A stretch of DNA of 64,000 bases from Tuctoria greenei (taxonomy: Eukaryota; Streptophyta; Magnoliopsida; Poales; Poaceae): NCBI GenBank assembly GCA_036927565.1, contig JAYESD010000008.1, positions 115,056,279 through 115,120,278 on the forward strand, written 5' to 3'. A program made the translations under genes and the position numbers. Below are positions 42,751 through 53,990 of the stretch, piece by piece. The notes beneath the pieces were generated by a model that worked only from the letters and a program-made list of their open reading frames with translations, was not told the DNA's origin and ran no database searches. How positions within the stretch are numbered: the first letter of the stretch is position 1; the number at the start of each line of letters is the position of its first letter.

Positions 42751-42931
42751 AGAGTGACTGAGAGCATGTTCATAACGAGGTAGGTACGAGGTCTTGATCC
42801 GGACGCGATTTTGACAACATAACTCTGATGTTCTTTGTTGCACTATTTTTGTGCGTGAAGGTTATGTTGCCGAAATTTTGTCCGGATTCGAACCCCGTGT
42901 TTCATCATAAGCATGTTCCCTCGGTCACTCT
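42751..42931. mobile_element. Possible MITE (181 bp)
   Basis: The two ends form an imperfect inverted repeat of about 29 bases: AGAGTGACTGAG at the left, and minus-strand AGAGTGACCGAG at the right, each followed by CATGTTCATAACGA / CATGCTTATGATGA. No target duplication was recognised. Confidence 0.4.
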
Positions 42932-43001
42932 TGAGTAGGTTTATGACCTATCCGCCTAGTTGTAGGGCCGTGACATAACATCGAAATTAAACTAACAATG
43001 A

Positions 43002-44403
43002 TTGGTCTGCTTTGAAGGTATACTCTCAAACATGGCTAAAAACCGCGCCTGGATGTATACTGGATGTAAAAAGAATGAGAGTTACTCAAAGAAGTGTTTC
43101 ACCAAGACGGATGCTTTTATACAACGAGCTTTTTCATTGTCAAACAACATTATTGTGTGGTGCCCATGTAACAGATGTCAGAATGCGAAGTGTTTCGACA
43201 ATGTGACATTGACTTTCTAGTTGTGTCGAAAAGGGTTCATGCAATATTATGAGGTGTGTATCTTTCATGGCAAGACACCTTCTCAAGTCGTAGAAGATCG
43301 AGATGAGACTGACAACATGAGGGTCCGTAGGATGGACAAGATGTTTGAAGCCATAAATCCTTAATTGATGTAGTATCCTCCTACAATGGAGGTTAAAGCG
43401 TCTTTTGCGCTTCTCAAAGCTTCAGAAGAGGCATTGCATGAACACACCTAAGTGACACTCCTCACTTTCATGATTAGATTTATAGCAATTAAGTTTAAAT
43501 ATTTCTTCTCCAATAACTTCTACAATGTTCTTATCAAATTGATCAGTGATATCCTTCCATAGCCCCATAAATTGCTTAAAGATATGTATCAGTCTATGAA
43601 ATTGATTTCTGATTTTGGTATGAAATATGAGAAGATTGATATGTGCCCAAACAATCGCATGCTTCTCGGAAAGAGCATACCAACGAAAACAAGTGCTTAA
43701 AATGTGATAAAGCGAGATTTGTCGAAGTTGTTAATGACGACGGTGCAAAAGTAATGACTCAAGTCGCACAGAAGCAGCTTCGCTACTTGACTATCACACC
43801 TAGATTGAAGTGCTTGTTTCTCTAAAAAAAAATAGCCAGACACATGAGGTGACACAAAGAAGGTGTACGTGAGAACAACAAAATGATGATGCACCCATCT
43901 GATGGTGAGGCATGGAAGACGCTTGACTGCTTCGATCCAGATTTTGCCAATGACACGAGAAATGTTCTCATCGAGTTGGCGATAGATGGTTTCTCACTGT
44001 TCAGTACAAATGCCACACCATACTCTTGTTGGCCTGTATTTTCTATTCTGTACAACTTACCATCATCTCTTTGTATGAAGTATGAGTTCATGCTCCTTTG
44101 CCTTACTGTACTGGATCATCCTGGTTCACGACTGAACGTGATGTTGATGCCGCTGATTGAAGAGTTGAAAATGTTATAGACAGAAATCAAAGTGTACGAC
44201 TTTTACAGAAAAAAAACAGAAATCAACCTTCGAACTGCATATTTGTGGTCTGTTCATAATTTTGCAGCTTACGACATGTTTTGTGGCTGGAGCACCTGTG
44301 AAATACCATACTTGAGAAGAACAAGAAGACAAAAATGTGAACTTAAAGTTTTTTCTAGGTTGAGATGGAAAATCAAAACTCACATGAATTTACTTGCTAT
44401 TTG
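43002..44403 (+). pseudogene. CACTA (TNP2-type) transposase pseudogene
   Basis: Starts at about 43032 with MAKNRAWMYTGCKKNES and continues through WCPCNRCQN (the transposase-associated domain at the N-terminus of CACTA proteins) to GFMQYYEVC. Then TNP2/Transposase_21 blocks follow in order: KYEKIDMCPNN, CLKCDKARF, LRYLTITPRLKCLF, HPSDGEAWKTLDCFDPDFA, WPVFSILYNLP and TAYLWSVHNFAAYD. Stops at 43218, 43362 and others, and several frameshifts break it. A TNP2 protein would cut and move CACTA elements. About half of the usual length is recognisable; it fades after 44400. Confidence 0.85.
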
Positions 44404-45577
44404 AATTATAGGAAAAATGCATAAAATCAGAAGACCTAATATGAGAGGTTCAAATTCAAATCTAAAGTTCATATGAAAAATAGTCAAACATCAAATTTTT
44501 TTCACCAATGGACTTCCCATACCTCAAATAACTTCCGTGCCATGTTTCAAAATTTTAAACTTCATCTGCTATTTAATTGAATGAAACCATTGAAATGCAT
44601 TTGAATTTGAATTCGAATTTGTAATCTGATTTCAACTTTGTCAATGTTCAAATTGGAGTTCATATCTGGGTTGAGTGTGTAGCTCTGCCTTTGTCGATTG
44701 AGGACCGATCTGTACATGGCCTTGCTGAGCAAGTTTGAACTGTATCGGTTGATACTGGATATATAGGACCCAGGAAACTGATGCAACTCGGGCACACTCG
44801 CATCAAAACTTATATCGTGATCCCTTTCGGAAGGACGACAAGAGGTGTAAATCTGCTAGCAGGAAACTTCGACGTGTCCATGTAGTGGACCTTTTGTGAG
44901 GATCATATAAATGGTTTGGCGTTGGGATGACGGGTGAAAGGTGGCCACTTATGACGTGATGAGAAGAGCACCGACAGATCTTCCACGTAGGAGTATGTGT
45001 CGTGCATACCCGGTGTCTATTGATTGCAATCACCATCCCTCATGGTTATTTGAGTACCACTTGTTCATCATGTCGTGACGTAGTAAGCAAGAGTAGTTAG
45101 AATAGTTGGAAAAATTGTGATATTGATTAATCATTGTATTGCAACTTGTATGCTTTAGATGTAGTGCTAACAAAGTTTATGTTCTATGAACCATTAAGTT
45201 TGATGCTAAAACCTGAAAAACTAAGGATTATCTTTAGGCGAGTTCTTTATTGCAAATTCAACTTCCTATCTTACTATGATCATTGCATGTAGAGTTTCAT
45301 GCTTTAGGTGAGGCAAATAAGTCTTGTTGTGCCTCGTGCTCACGATTGCTTTATACATATTTTCACAGGTATTAGTACATTTTGCTTCTACTGTTGGTTG
45401 TCCATGAGACCTCGGACTTTTCGAGATGTATGGCTCATGTGAAACCTCGCTGCTGCCATATCTCTTCGTGTTGCTAGTGGGAAGCGTCCGCAGGCATGGA
45501 TGACTTCTCTTTTGCTTAGCTAGCTTAGACAGAGTGAGTATGTATATTCCGTAGTGTGTGTAAACTTTATACACTAT
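44404..45577. other. No gene recognised
   Basis: It could be the rest of the CACTA element, but no motif confirms this. No CACTA terminal repeat was found. It ends at the left edge of LTR G. Confidence 0.4.
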
Positions 45578-46605
45578 TGTGACACCCGATTTTGAAAAAC
45601 AAACCAAGTGCAGTGTATGTGTGCCTAAGATGTTGCTTCACACATACACATCAACATCACAAATGATATTCAAAATTTAACCATGTCACAAGTAATATAA
45701 ATATATTGATTCTATTGCAGCAGAAAATAAACTAGCGTATGCGACTCCAACTCCACAGGCAATCGACGGTACTATGCACGTCTAGTGCTCCACGTTGTCT
45801 TCCAAAATATCTCTTGTAGCTGAATTAATTGTGTGAATAGCAAGGGTGAGAACACGTCATATTCAGTAAGTGTGGGAAAGTATGACATGTAGCTAAAAGA
45901 AGGATGATAATAAATGGCTAATTGCCAAAAAATACATTTGACAAACTTGCAAAAGCAGCTTAAAATATCTATATGCGTTTAATTCCCATCATATCCCAAG
46001 TAAATATCATAATCCATATCCACCATTCTCAATTACCATCATAAATTCAATTATAACTGGTCAACAACCAATATCATAACCATATGTCAATTTCATCTCT
46101 TCTCATAACCAACCATACTCATATGACATAACCAACCCCATACCAAACCCAAGTCCAATTCTAATCATGGAAGTTGTCCAGGCGCTCGTGACTGGGAGCA
46201 CGACTATCATGATAGTTTTACACTCTATAGAGGTTGTACTACTTTACTCACAAGTTCGTGATTTCATCACCCGTCGGTGACTAAAGAACCTCCATTATGC
46301 CAAATACACTACTATTGGTGTACGGCCAAGAGATCAAAAAATAACCTTTACAAAAGGACCACCAGTATGTGCAGACCCACTAAGGTTTCACCATAGGTGA
46401 TGTCTCACAACTGAGCACATCCATCCAAAGGCCCCCTCTTGTGCCGTTCAGATCCCAAGGTAGCCCCGCTACTAATGCAAACCCAAACGACTCCTATTCC
46501 CCGCTCCCTGATTAATTGGCTAAGCCGCACCCATACTTGGCTTTGTGGTGACACTATTGTCCTAACATATATTTGCATGAACCGGTCCTTAGATCTAAGA
46601 GCACG

Positions 46606-48263
46606 TGTAAAGCTACCATAGCGAGGGGGGGGGGGTGAACGGTAGATTAAAACTTTTCAGCAAAGCAACGAAACACCCCTTGGCAGAAAATCAATCTATT
46701 AAAGAAACAGTGTGTGTGAATAATCTAAACGTGTTCAACTGGGAAAAAACTAGTATAGATTGCAGAGAATCAAGTCACGAAGTCGTCACAATAAGAATCA
46801 CGAAAATTCATCGAGAGAAACTCAAGTTACGATCGAAAGATCAAACAAAGGTCAATCTATCCTACCCGAGAAAAACAGTTCTGGAACATTGCAATGAAAC
46901 TCGTGTAGATCAAAAACCACAAATTCAATGATCGTGAAATTTTCACAGATGATAGAAAATTAAGTTTTGAAGACAATCCAAAAAGAATCACATCAATCGG
47001 ATCTGTAAAACTCGAGTTATGATAAAAACAATGAAGCAAGGTAGTGCTGTGCAGAAACTTGACGAGAAAGAGTTGACGAAAACAAGTCGGACGAACAAGG
47101 CACAAAAGTTCCTTCAAACTACGAATTTTATTGATCAAAACAAAAGAGGGACAACCCCAAAGTCGTCTACCATGAGCTCTGGCCTCCGTTGCTTATATAA
47201 CCAGCCCTTAGGCCAACTCAAACTTAACAAGGACTCTAATCCTACTCAATTCATGAATCGAAACTTTCCATATCTGCTAAAGACTCATTTATACGCAGAT
47301 AGAAGCAATCTTAAGACTTCCAAGCACCATAGGAACATATCCCACATTCCTAAAACAACTCAAATTCGTGACCCACACGAAATCCTATCATAACCAACTA
47401 AAAATTTTCTATATTTGAGTCAAACATGACCCAACTGTAGGCTGAGTCCATTACCTAGTCAGATGGACCTTTCCGACCAATTTTTTACATCCACTTCTCT
47501 TCATCACGCCTCACAACCATGTAGCCACATCCATGCATTCCTTGCACACATGCAAACATCTTCAAACGACGTCCACGATACCTTCATATGCATTGTTCTT
47601 GATTCAAACATGCTGCACAACCTCCCGATCCACTCAACCATAATTCCTCCTAAACTTGGTTTTTGAAACTCATCTTCTCCCTAAGACTAGTTCAATGGAT
47701 CCCATCACCAGCCATGTCTTGAACTCAAGCAACACCTGCACATGAATAAACAACCAATACTTTTGAGCACAAGTCCTCGACTTCACTCTTGTTAGTTCTG
47801 AAATCACAACACCTTACGTGAGCACCTCACATAAGTATGTTGCAAACCCTAGCAAATTGATAACAGCAACAACCACCAAAACACACCAAAACTTAGTAAA
47901 AGAATACTAAGTAAACTTTCCATAGATGTAAAATAAGTTCAAAATATTTCAAAGTAAAAGTAGAATCATTGCAATCTAGCTTTGGACCTTGCCAAAGCTA
48001 ACCGGACCTTGAACTAGAACTTACCAAAACTAGTCGGACCTAACGCTGGAGCTTACCAAAGCTAGTCGGACCTAGCGCCGGAGCTTACCAAGGCTAGTCG
48101 GACCTAGCCACAGCAAGTCGGACCTTACGTTGGACCTTGCCGGAGCTACCCAAAACAAGTCATACCTTTTGTCGGACCTTGTTGGAGCTCAGAGTCGAAC
48201 CTTGTAAAAAAGGTGTTTTGGTAGTATTCAAAACTTTTATCACCAAAACCAATGTATTCAACA
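46606..48263 (-). repeat. Copia-like LTR H nested in G
   Basis: 1658 bp that interrupts LTR G after GGTCCTTAGATCTAAG. On the minus strand it starts TGTTGAATACATTGG and ends with GTTCA, a run of C, and CTCGCTATGGTAGCTTTACA; a C-run followed by a short tail is a common ending of copia LTRs. A run of 11 G on the plus strand lies at 46625-46635. No target duplication (GCACG versus TACAT) was found and no internal region is present. Confidence 0.6.
47985..48195 (+). repeat. Minisatellite of about 35 bp in LTR H
   Basis: Five to six imperfect units of the type 'AGTCGGACCTAnCGCnGGAGCTTACCAAAGCT' (written here as a consensus with gaps). The units diverge more at both ends. Confidence 0.75.
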
Positions 48264-49632
48264 TACATAGGTCTCACAACCACCATACCGTCCAACCCAT
48301 TCCACAAACCATCCTTTTTTTAGATCACCCAAGTCCCGTGTTACCAAATAGTCGTATTCATCAATTCTCATCATTCATAAGTTCATTAATCCATAATTAA
48401 GCCATTTGGTTGTTTCCAATCTCAATTAAGTGAAAGCGGAACAAAAACTGGAAAAAACCCTTCCTAACTCTCTACACAATATTCTGAGCGACAAGGATGG
48501 ACACACAACTCTAGTAAACACCTATTCATGGGTTTCCCATCAAATTGACACAAGCATGCAGTTTTGCAAATAAAAAATTTAAAAACAGGATGAAATAATC
48601 AAGGACACTTGCCTTTATATCCCACAATCTAGTGCTCAATAAATCAAAGTCTTGCACATGAAGATCCTTGGATATCCTCTTCTTGTTCGCAACCACTTAA
48701 GTGTACACGTCTACTCGCAGTGAAGCACATGGACAAGCAACATACACAATAAATGCATTGTAAACACTAATCAATATGCAACATATAGATGCATGCAGAA
48801 AATATGTTTGTATTAAAGCTAGATAAAATTCTCTATTTTTTGTAATTTTATATAATGATTTCCTATTTATTTGAGCAAGTTTAGGATTAATTAGAATTAA
48901 TTCAGAGGTAAATAATTATTTTAGAACATCAAACAGGCCTAAAATATTATTAATAACTTTATGTAATTTATTCTAAATTTTCTGGATTTTTTGAATTTAA
49001 TTTACAATTTATGAGTTAATTAGCCTTAAATCATATTTATTAAATCTAAAAAACAGATTAAATATTCCAGAAAATAATACTGAAAATATAAATTTTTGGT
49101 CAAATCTAGAATGACACATTGATCTTGGTGGATTTAATATAACTTGCAAGTATCAAATTGATTTATGATGATTTGGCGATGAGTAACGGTCGTATGAATA
49201 AATTAAACACTACACATTGGTTAATATGAGTTTTAAATCAACTGTGTCGTTTGAATCTAAACCGTAAAACCTACCGCGTGTGTGTATAGTCTCGCCGGTC
49301 GTGGAACGACGGTGTGGCGTCTGTTCCTGGCATCCAGATTCCATTGATGAAGAGGACGAAAGGAATGACGTAGATGAGGAAGACGACAATGAGCCGTTGA
49401 TGAAAAGACGATGCACTGATGGCGGCAATCTCCTGCGAATAACGGTGACGATGCAATGATCTCCTCCCTTTTCTTTCTCCTCTTGCTTTGCGTTTAGGAT
49501 TTTTTTTCCTTTTCTCCTGGTGGCTGGGGCCTTTTTTTTCTACCGTGAGCAAAGGATACGTACGTAGCAGGGGGCGGGGGTACGAGAGGAGCAACACTTC
49601 TATTTATAGGTGTGGCCGGGCAACGGGACTAA

Positions 49633-49951
49633 TGACCTGTTTGATTCTACGCCTAAGTTGCCTAAGCTTAACGTTAGGCATGCCACACTGTTTTAGGCGG
49701 GTGTTTGGTTGTTGACTAAAGTTAGGCGCACTACAAAAGTTAGGCAACTTTTGCATCCATTGCCTAACAAAAAATTGCCTCAACTAAGGCGCTCGAATTG
49801 ACCGCCTAAACATGCCACACTTTCTCGCCTAAACATAGCCTACGGTAACAAGCCAAACAACCGCTAACATTAGGTAGCTTAGGCGTGCCACAAGTGTGGC
49901 AATTGACTAAAGTTAGGCTTAGCCAACTTAGGCATACAACTAAACATGCCC
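49633..49951. mobile_element. Tourist-type MITE (319 bp) in LTR G
   Basis: Flanked by TAA on both sides (49630-49632 and 49952-49954). Its ends form a long imperfect inverted repeat: left TGACCTGTTTGATTC...GCCTAAGTTGCCTAAGC, right minus strand GGGCATGTTTAGTTG...GCCTAAGTTGGCTAAGC. The 3-bp TAA target and the G(G/A)CCTGTTT-like end fit PIF/Harbinger-derived Tourist elements. GCCTAA words are scattered through its interior. Confidence 0.8.
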
Positions 49952-50469
49952 TAAGTCCCGATCGGATGGGCACCCAGCGCCGGGAGTCCCGGGCGCCTAC
50001 AGCGCCCAACGTGCGTGCGTGGGCGAGCTTCGCTCGGTCTCGGTGCTTGGCCTTCGGTGGCAGGCTGAGTTTTTCTTTTTTTCTTTTTTTGCTTCCTTTT
50101 CTTTTTATTATCTTTTTTCCATGGCGGTGCCCAGGGGGTGTTTAGTCATGGCTGGTTGTGCGGCCATGGCTCTAGCTGTGGTTGACCTTTATTTTTTATA
50201 TATTTTCTATTTTTTGTTTATTTATTTATTCAAATTTGATTTTAATAGATCTAGTCACTCGGTTTAGGCCTAAATGTGAACTCATATGTATAGACGTTTT
50301 AGTTTATTTTCATTTTTATTATTTTTCTTGTTTTCTAGTTATTTCCCTACTCCATTTTGATTCAAATGTAATTTAGTTATTATTTCTTCGAACGAAAATG
50401 AATGCAAATGCATGATGATGCATATTTTCTTTATGAAAATAATTTCTTTCTACTATTGAATTATAAATT

Positions 50470-50835
50470 CTTATTTAAATTTTCAATATGTCAAAACTAA
50501 AAAATTGGGGTGTCACAATTCTATCCCCTTAAAATGAATCTCGCTGTCAAGATTCGGATGAGTTGAAGAAAACATTTGGAAATAAAAATTTAAATTCCCT
50601 TTTATATTTGAATTAGCCAAGTTTGAAAATCGGGATGTCACAATTCTACACCCTTAACATTAATCTCGCCCTCGAGATTGGAGTGGATCGGAGAAGAGAT
50701 TTTGAAATAAAATTATAGTTTCTTATTTAAATTTGAATTATCAAAATTTTAAAAGTTGGGATGTTACAATCTACCCCCTTAATAGAAATCCCGCCCTCGA
50801 GATTCAGAGAGATTAGAGAAGAGATAAGGAAAAAC
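50470..50835 (-). repeat. Triplicated LTR-edge and polypurine module
   Basis: Three tandem units of about 125 bp. Each contains TGT(C/T)ACA, a CCCCTTAA-type polypurine complement and an 'ATCTCGCC(C)TCGAGATT'-like block. The TGTCACA words start at 50511, 50636 and 50762, so the period is 125 and 126 bases. The first marks the inferred LTR edge; the other two are extra copies in the internal region. Confidence 0.75.
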
Positions 50836-51072
50836 TTTGTCTCGATATTGTCTTCATACTCCCATGTAGCTTCCTCCAGAGTAGTGATTCTTCTAGTAGT
50901 GACCATCTTTCATTGAAGTAGAGGTCGATGAGATAGAAATGAGAGATAGAAGTAATCCCCAACTATATGCATGTGTTGGTACCTGGCAAACCGGGTACCC
51001 CTGGATACAGGAAAGAAGGCACGCAGGGTCCCACCGCCCACGGGGGTAAGATCCGACGAGGACCCAGGGTGC

Positions 51073-51298
51073 CACGTGGCGTGCGGCATAGCCGTACCTC
51101 TCCACTGAGGGAGGGCCTGACGCTACCACGTGCCTTGCAGTTCCCGATGTGTCCCCCTCACGGAGGGGAGGTCCAGCACTGCCACGTGTCCTGCAGGTCT
51201 GGGTATACCTCCCCGCCAAGCAGAGGTCTGGCGCATTCACTAGGTCGATAGTCCCGGACCTGCCTCTCTGCGGGAAGAAGGTCCGGTGCAGCCACGTG
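51073..51298 (+). promoter_or_regulatory. G-box array in LTR of E
   Basis: CACGTG at 51073-51078, 51127-51132, 51183-51188 and 51293-51298, spaced 54, 56 and 110 bases; the 110 gap is two periods, with a degenerate TTCACTAGG near 51236-51244 in the middle. A further degenerate CACATGG lies at 51350. Confidence 0.7.
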
Positions 51299-51741
51299 TC
51301 CGGCAGCTCCGGACCCGACCTCCAAGCAGAAGGAAGGACCGGACCCGCCACATGGCAGGTAGCGCCGAAACTATTCCATCCAACGATAGCAGTAATAAAG
51401 AGGGACGAGCCCAGTGCACCTAAACGGAAAAGACGCGCGTGTTCCCTAGGTAAGTAGGAGCTCGCACTCGTAAGTCAAGAGTATTGTACCCAGCCTGACG
51501 CTAATAGGCTGGCGCCAAACTACTATGTACGACGGACGAATGAGAAGCCGCAACAAGATGGAGGAGACACCGCCTGCCATGATGAGGGGCTATGTGTAGC
51601 CCTGCGGCAAGGCATGGTCAGGCGTCATATTGAAGCCATTGTCAGGGGATAGCATTTAATCCCAAATCTTAGGAGGGATTTGGTACACCCAGAGCCACTG
51701 TTAGGCCCTGGGTCCCACTTGTAAGCTGCTCGGCCTTGGAC

Positions 51742-51750
51742 TATAAAAGG
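51742..51750 (+). promoter_or_regulatory. TATA box of the E LTR
   Basis: TATAAAAGG, the same motif as in the LTRs of A. Confidence 0.65.
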
Positions 51751-52002
51751 ACCGAGCAGCAACCGACTAAGGGACATTCACTCAAACCCAGAGACCCTCG
51801 ACACACTCTCGAGCAATACAGCACACAAACCATCGTGGAGTAGGGTATTACGCTCAGGCAGCCCGAACCACGTAAAAACCCTCGCGTTCATCGTCCATTG
51901 CGCTCGATGTTGCTAGGACTAGCCCCCCAAAAATACATCGAACCTCCGCGGACTGCTCCCAAGTAGGTCCGTGGGAGGTGTTAGTTTAAACACCTCGACA
52001 TT

Positions 52003-52021
52003 TGGCGCACCAGGAATGGGG
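52003..52021 (+). other. Primer-binding site of element E
   Basis: TGGCGCACCAGGAATGGGG, two bases after the LTR. It is related to the primer site of A but differs at several positions. Confidence 0.7.
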
Positions 52022-52052
52022 CTATTCTCCCGCAAGAATCTTCACCGGCAGC

Positions 52053-53990
52053 ATGGTGAACGCCCATTCCAACACTAGTTCCTCTTGGCCACAGCCCGAC
52101 CAGCAGGCGGCGGGTGAGGACCAAGCTTCATCCCACCCCAGAGCTGGGTCCCGCTCTAGGGTGGGAAGATCTGGACCATCGCGACGCCGTGCAGTCACCC
52201 CACTGACTGCAGGATCGCACAACACGGCACGGTGAACGCCAGCCGTGACAGCTGCTACAGCACCGCCAGCAGTGAGCCCAGAAAGTGCAATCCTAGCCAC
52301 ACATGCGCTGCTCTGCATCACATCGACGGTAGGTGAACCCCAGGGAGCAACCCATCAGTGGGTAAATGACATCGACCATCTGGTCGTCGCTGCGCTCCAA
52401 GCGACTCCACAAGGCGGGAGGCCAGCAGCAACAACGTTTGTCTCACTGTCGCGAACGCCCACCGTCGACCGACAGAACACCGATAGCCGCTCGACGAGGC
52501 TTTCGACGGCGGACCTGCGGCCTGAGCTGCAGTGCCGTAGGGCAGGCGAGGACTGCTGGGTCATCATCGAATGACAGAGGAGGCGACGCTGCAACCTTGA
52601 GGCTGACTACAACCCGCTGGGTCTTGGACCCCAGGTGCACAGTGCTCTCCCACTACGACAGGGGTATGTGACACCGCCCGCGCAACACCAGGCGTATGTG
52701 GTGCCCCCTCCACACTAGGCATAGGTAGCGCCTCCTCCACTCCAGGAATATGGTGTGCCTCCGCCACACCAGGCACCTATCACCGCACCTCAACACCAGG
52801 CGTACGAAGTGCCGCCTGGCCATCAAGGTCATGCAGTGCCAAACCAGTCGCCTGCAAGTACCGGTGGAGGGTTCGCAGCTCTAGCTCCACACCTGTGGAG
52901 AGTGGTGTGTACTCACAAGTTCCGGCCGCACACACTGGAGAAGTATGACGGGAGTGTCAACCCAAGTGAGCTCCTACAGATGTACTCCACCTCGATCCTA
53001 GCTGCGGGAGGTGAAGAGGTCATCATGGCCAACTACATCCCTATGGTCCTGGCCGGCCCAGCCCAATCTTGGCTCATGAACCTGCCCCAGGGGTCAATCA
53101 CCTCTTCGGAAAAACTGTGCCGACAGTTCGTGGCGAACTTCAGAAGTTTTTATGAGCGCCCTGGCATGGAGCTCGACCTCCACGCCGTTAAACAGCGCTC
53201 AGGGGAGCCACTGCGAACATTCATCTAGCAATTCTCCCAGGTACAAAACACCATCCCACACATCTCAAATGCATCTGTCATAGTTGCATTTAGACAGGGT
53301 GTGAGGGACAAGAAGATGTTCGAGAAGCTCGCCACGCATGACGTGCGCGATGTCTCTGAGCTGTTTGCCTTGGCAGACAGATGCGCTAATGCTACGGAGG
53401 GACATAACTGGGACGCCCGACCCTTCTCAGAAAGTGGGGAGTCCACACAGTCCAAAGCGGATGCCACCACCAGGGGTGGTGGCAGGAAGAAGAAGAACGG
53501 GGGCCGCGGCAGGAGCAAGCCGAGGCCCAGAGCTCCCACGGTGGCAGCTGCGGCAGCTGGTAGAGCCCGGAGCTCGCGTCAGGATAAGTGCCCGCGCCCG
53601 TCACCTGAGGGAGATGACTCTGGCTTCAAATGCCTGGTGCACCAAACCAATGGTCAAAGTGCAAGTGAGTGCAAGGAAATCAAGAAGCTCACAAAACGTT
53701 TTCGCGAGGAGCTGCAGAAACAACAGCGTCAAGAGAGCGAGCGCCCCTGCCAGAGGGAGGGTAAGCAGAAACTCGACCCTGTGGAGGACAAAGAAGAAGA
53801 CATGGGGTACCAGGAGCCCCACAGGGCAGTGAAAGAAGTGTTCACGAGTGCTGACTCAGACACTAGCAGCGACCAGGAGCGTCGGAAGCTTCTCTATGTC
53901 ATCTATGGGGCAGCCTCGGACCCTGTCTCTCGGAACGCAGTGAAGGTCTTGCGACAGGCCATGGCAGCAGTGGCTCCAACGCCAACTTCG
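52053..53990 (+). pseudogene. gag: gag of element E
   Basis: The likely start is ATG at 52053 (MVNAHSNTSSSWPQ) with a stop at 52233. Frames are disordered until 52755, after which one frame stays open apart from a single TAG at 53226. The gag core contains [36 protein letters not shown] and GVRDKKMFEKLA. A basic stretch (GGRKKKNGGRGRSKPRPR, about 53480-53535) probably binds nucleic acid, followed by a CLVHQTNGQSASEC knuckle-like track. The order matches gag of A. The protein would assemble particles; it is truncated here. Confidence 0.85.

Larger units (their letters stand above)
45578..50517 (-). repeat. LTR G, interrupted by LTR H and a MITE
   Basis: It aligns with the LTR of C in order: left end, AACCATA-rich part, AAGAGATCA...CCAC block, GCATGAACCGGTCC block, CGCGTTC-type promoter region with a minus-strand TATAAATAG (about 49606-49598). 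After removing H (1658 bp) and the MITE (319 bp) it is about 2.96 kb, close to the LTR of C. Similarity to C is lower than between the two C LTRs. Confidence 0.8.
45578..50973 (-). mobile_element. Tekay-like element G: 3' LTR plus internal remnant
   Basis: LTR of the same family type as C (start TGTGACACCC, end TGTCACA) followed by 456 bp of internal DNA, cut by element E at 50974. Internal sequence near 50860-50900 aligns with C next to its 3' LTR (CTCCCATGTAGCTTC). Sequence at about 50955-50973 (CCCCAACTATATGCAT) matches the 5' leader of C (14236). So in G the 3' end joins the 5' leader and almost all coding DNA is gone. Confidence 0.75.
50974..52000 (+). repeat. 5' LTR of element E
   Basis: 1027 bp, starting TGTTGGTACC and ending CACCTCGACA. 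It contains the G-box array, a TATA box TATAAAAGG (51742-51750) and the GGAGTAGGGTATTACGCTC segment (51838-51856) also seen in A and B. Confidence 0.9.

Noticed and set aside
46606..48263. Target duplication for LTR H
   Set aside because: The 5 bases on each side (GCACG and TACAT) do not match; shifting the edges by a few bases gave no convincing pair.
49210..49597. Minus-strand ORFs in LTR G resembling those at 11329-11648 and 16226-16544
   Set aside because: They are the same LTR segment in three LTRs. The frames differ between copies, so LTR homology explains the likeness better than coding.
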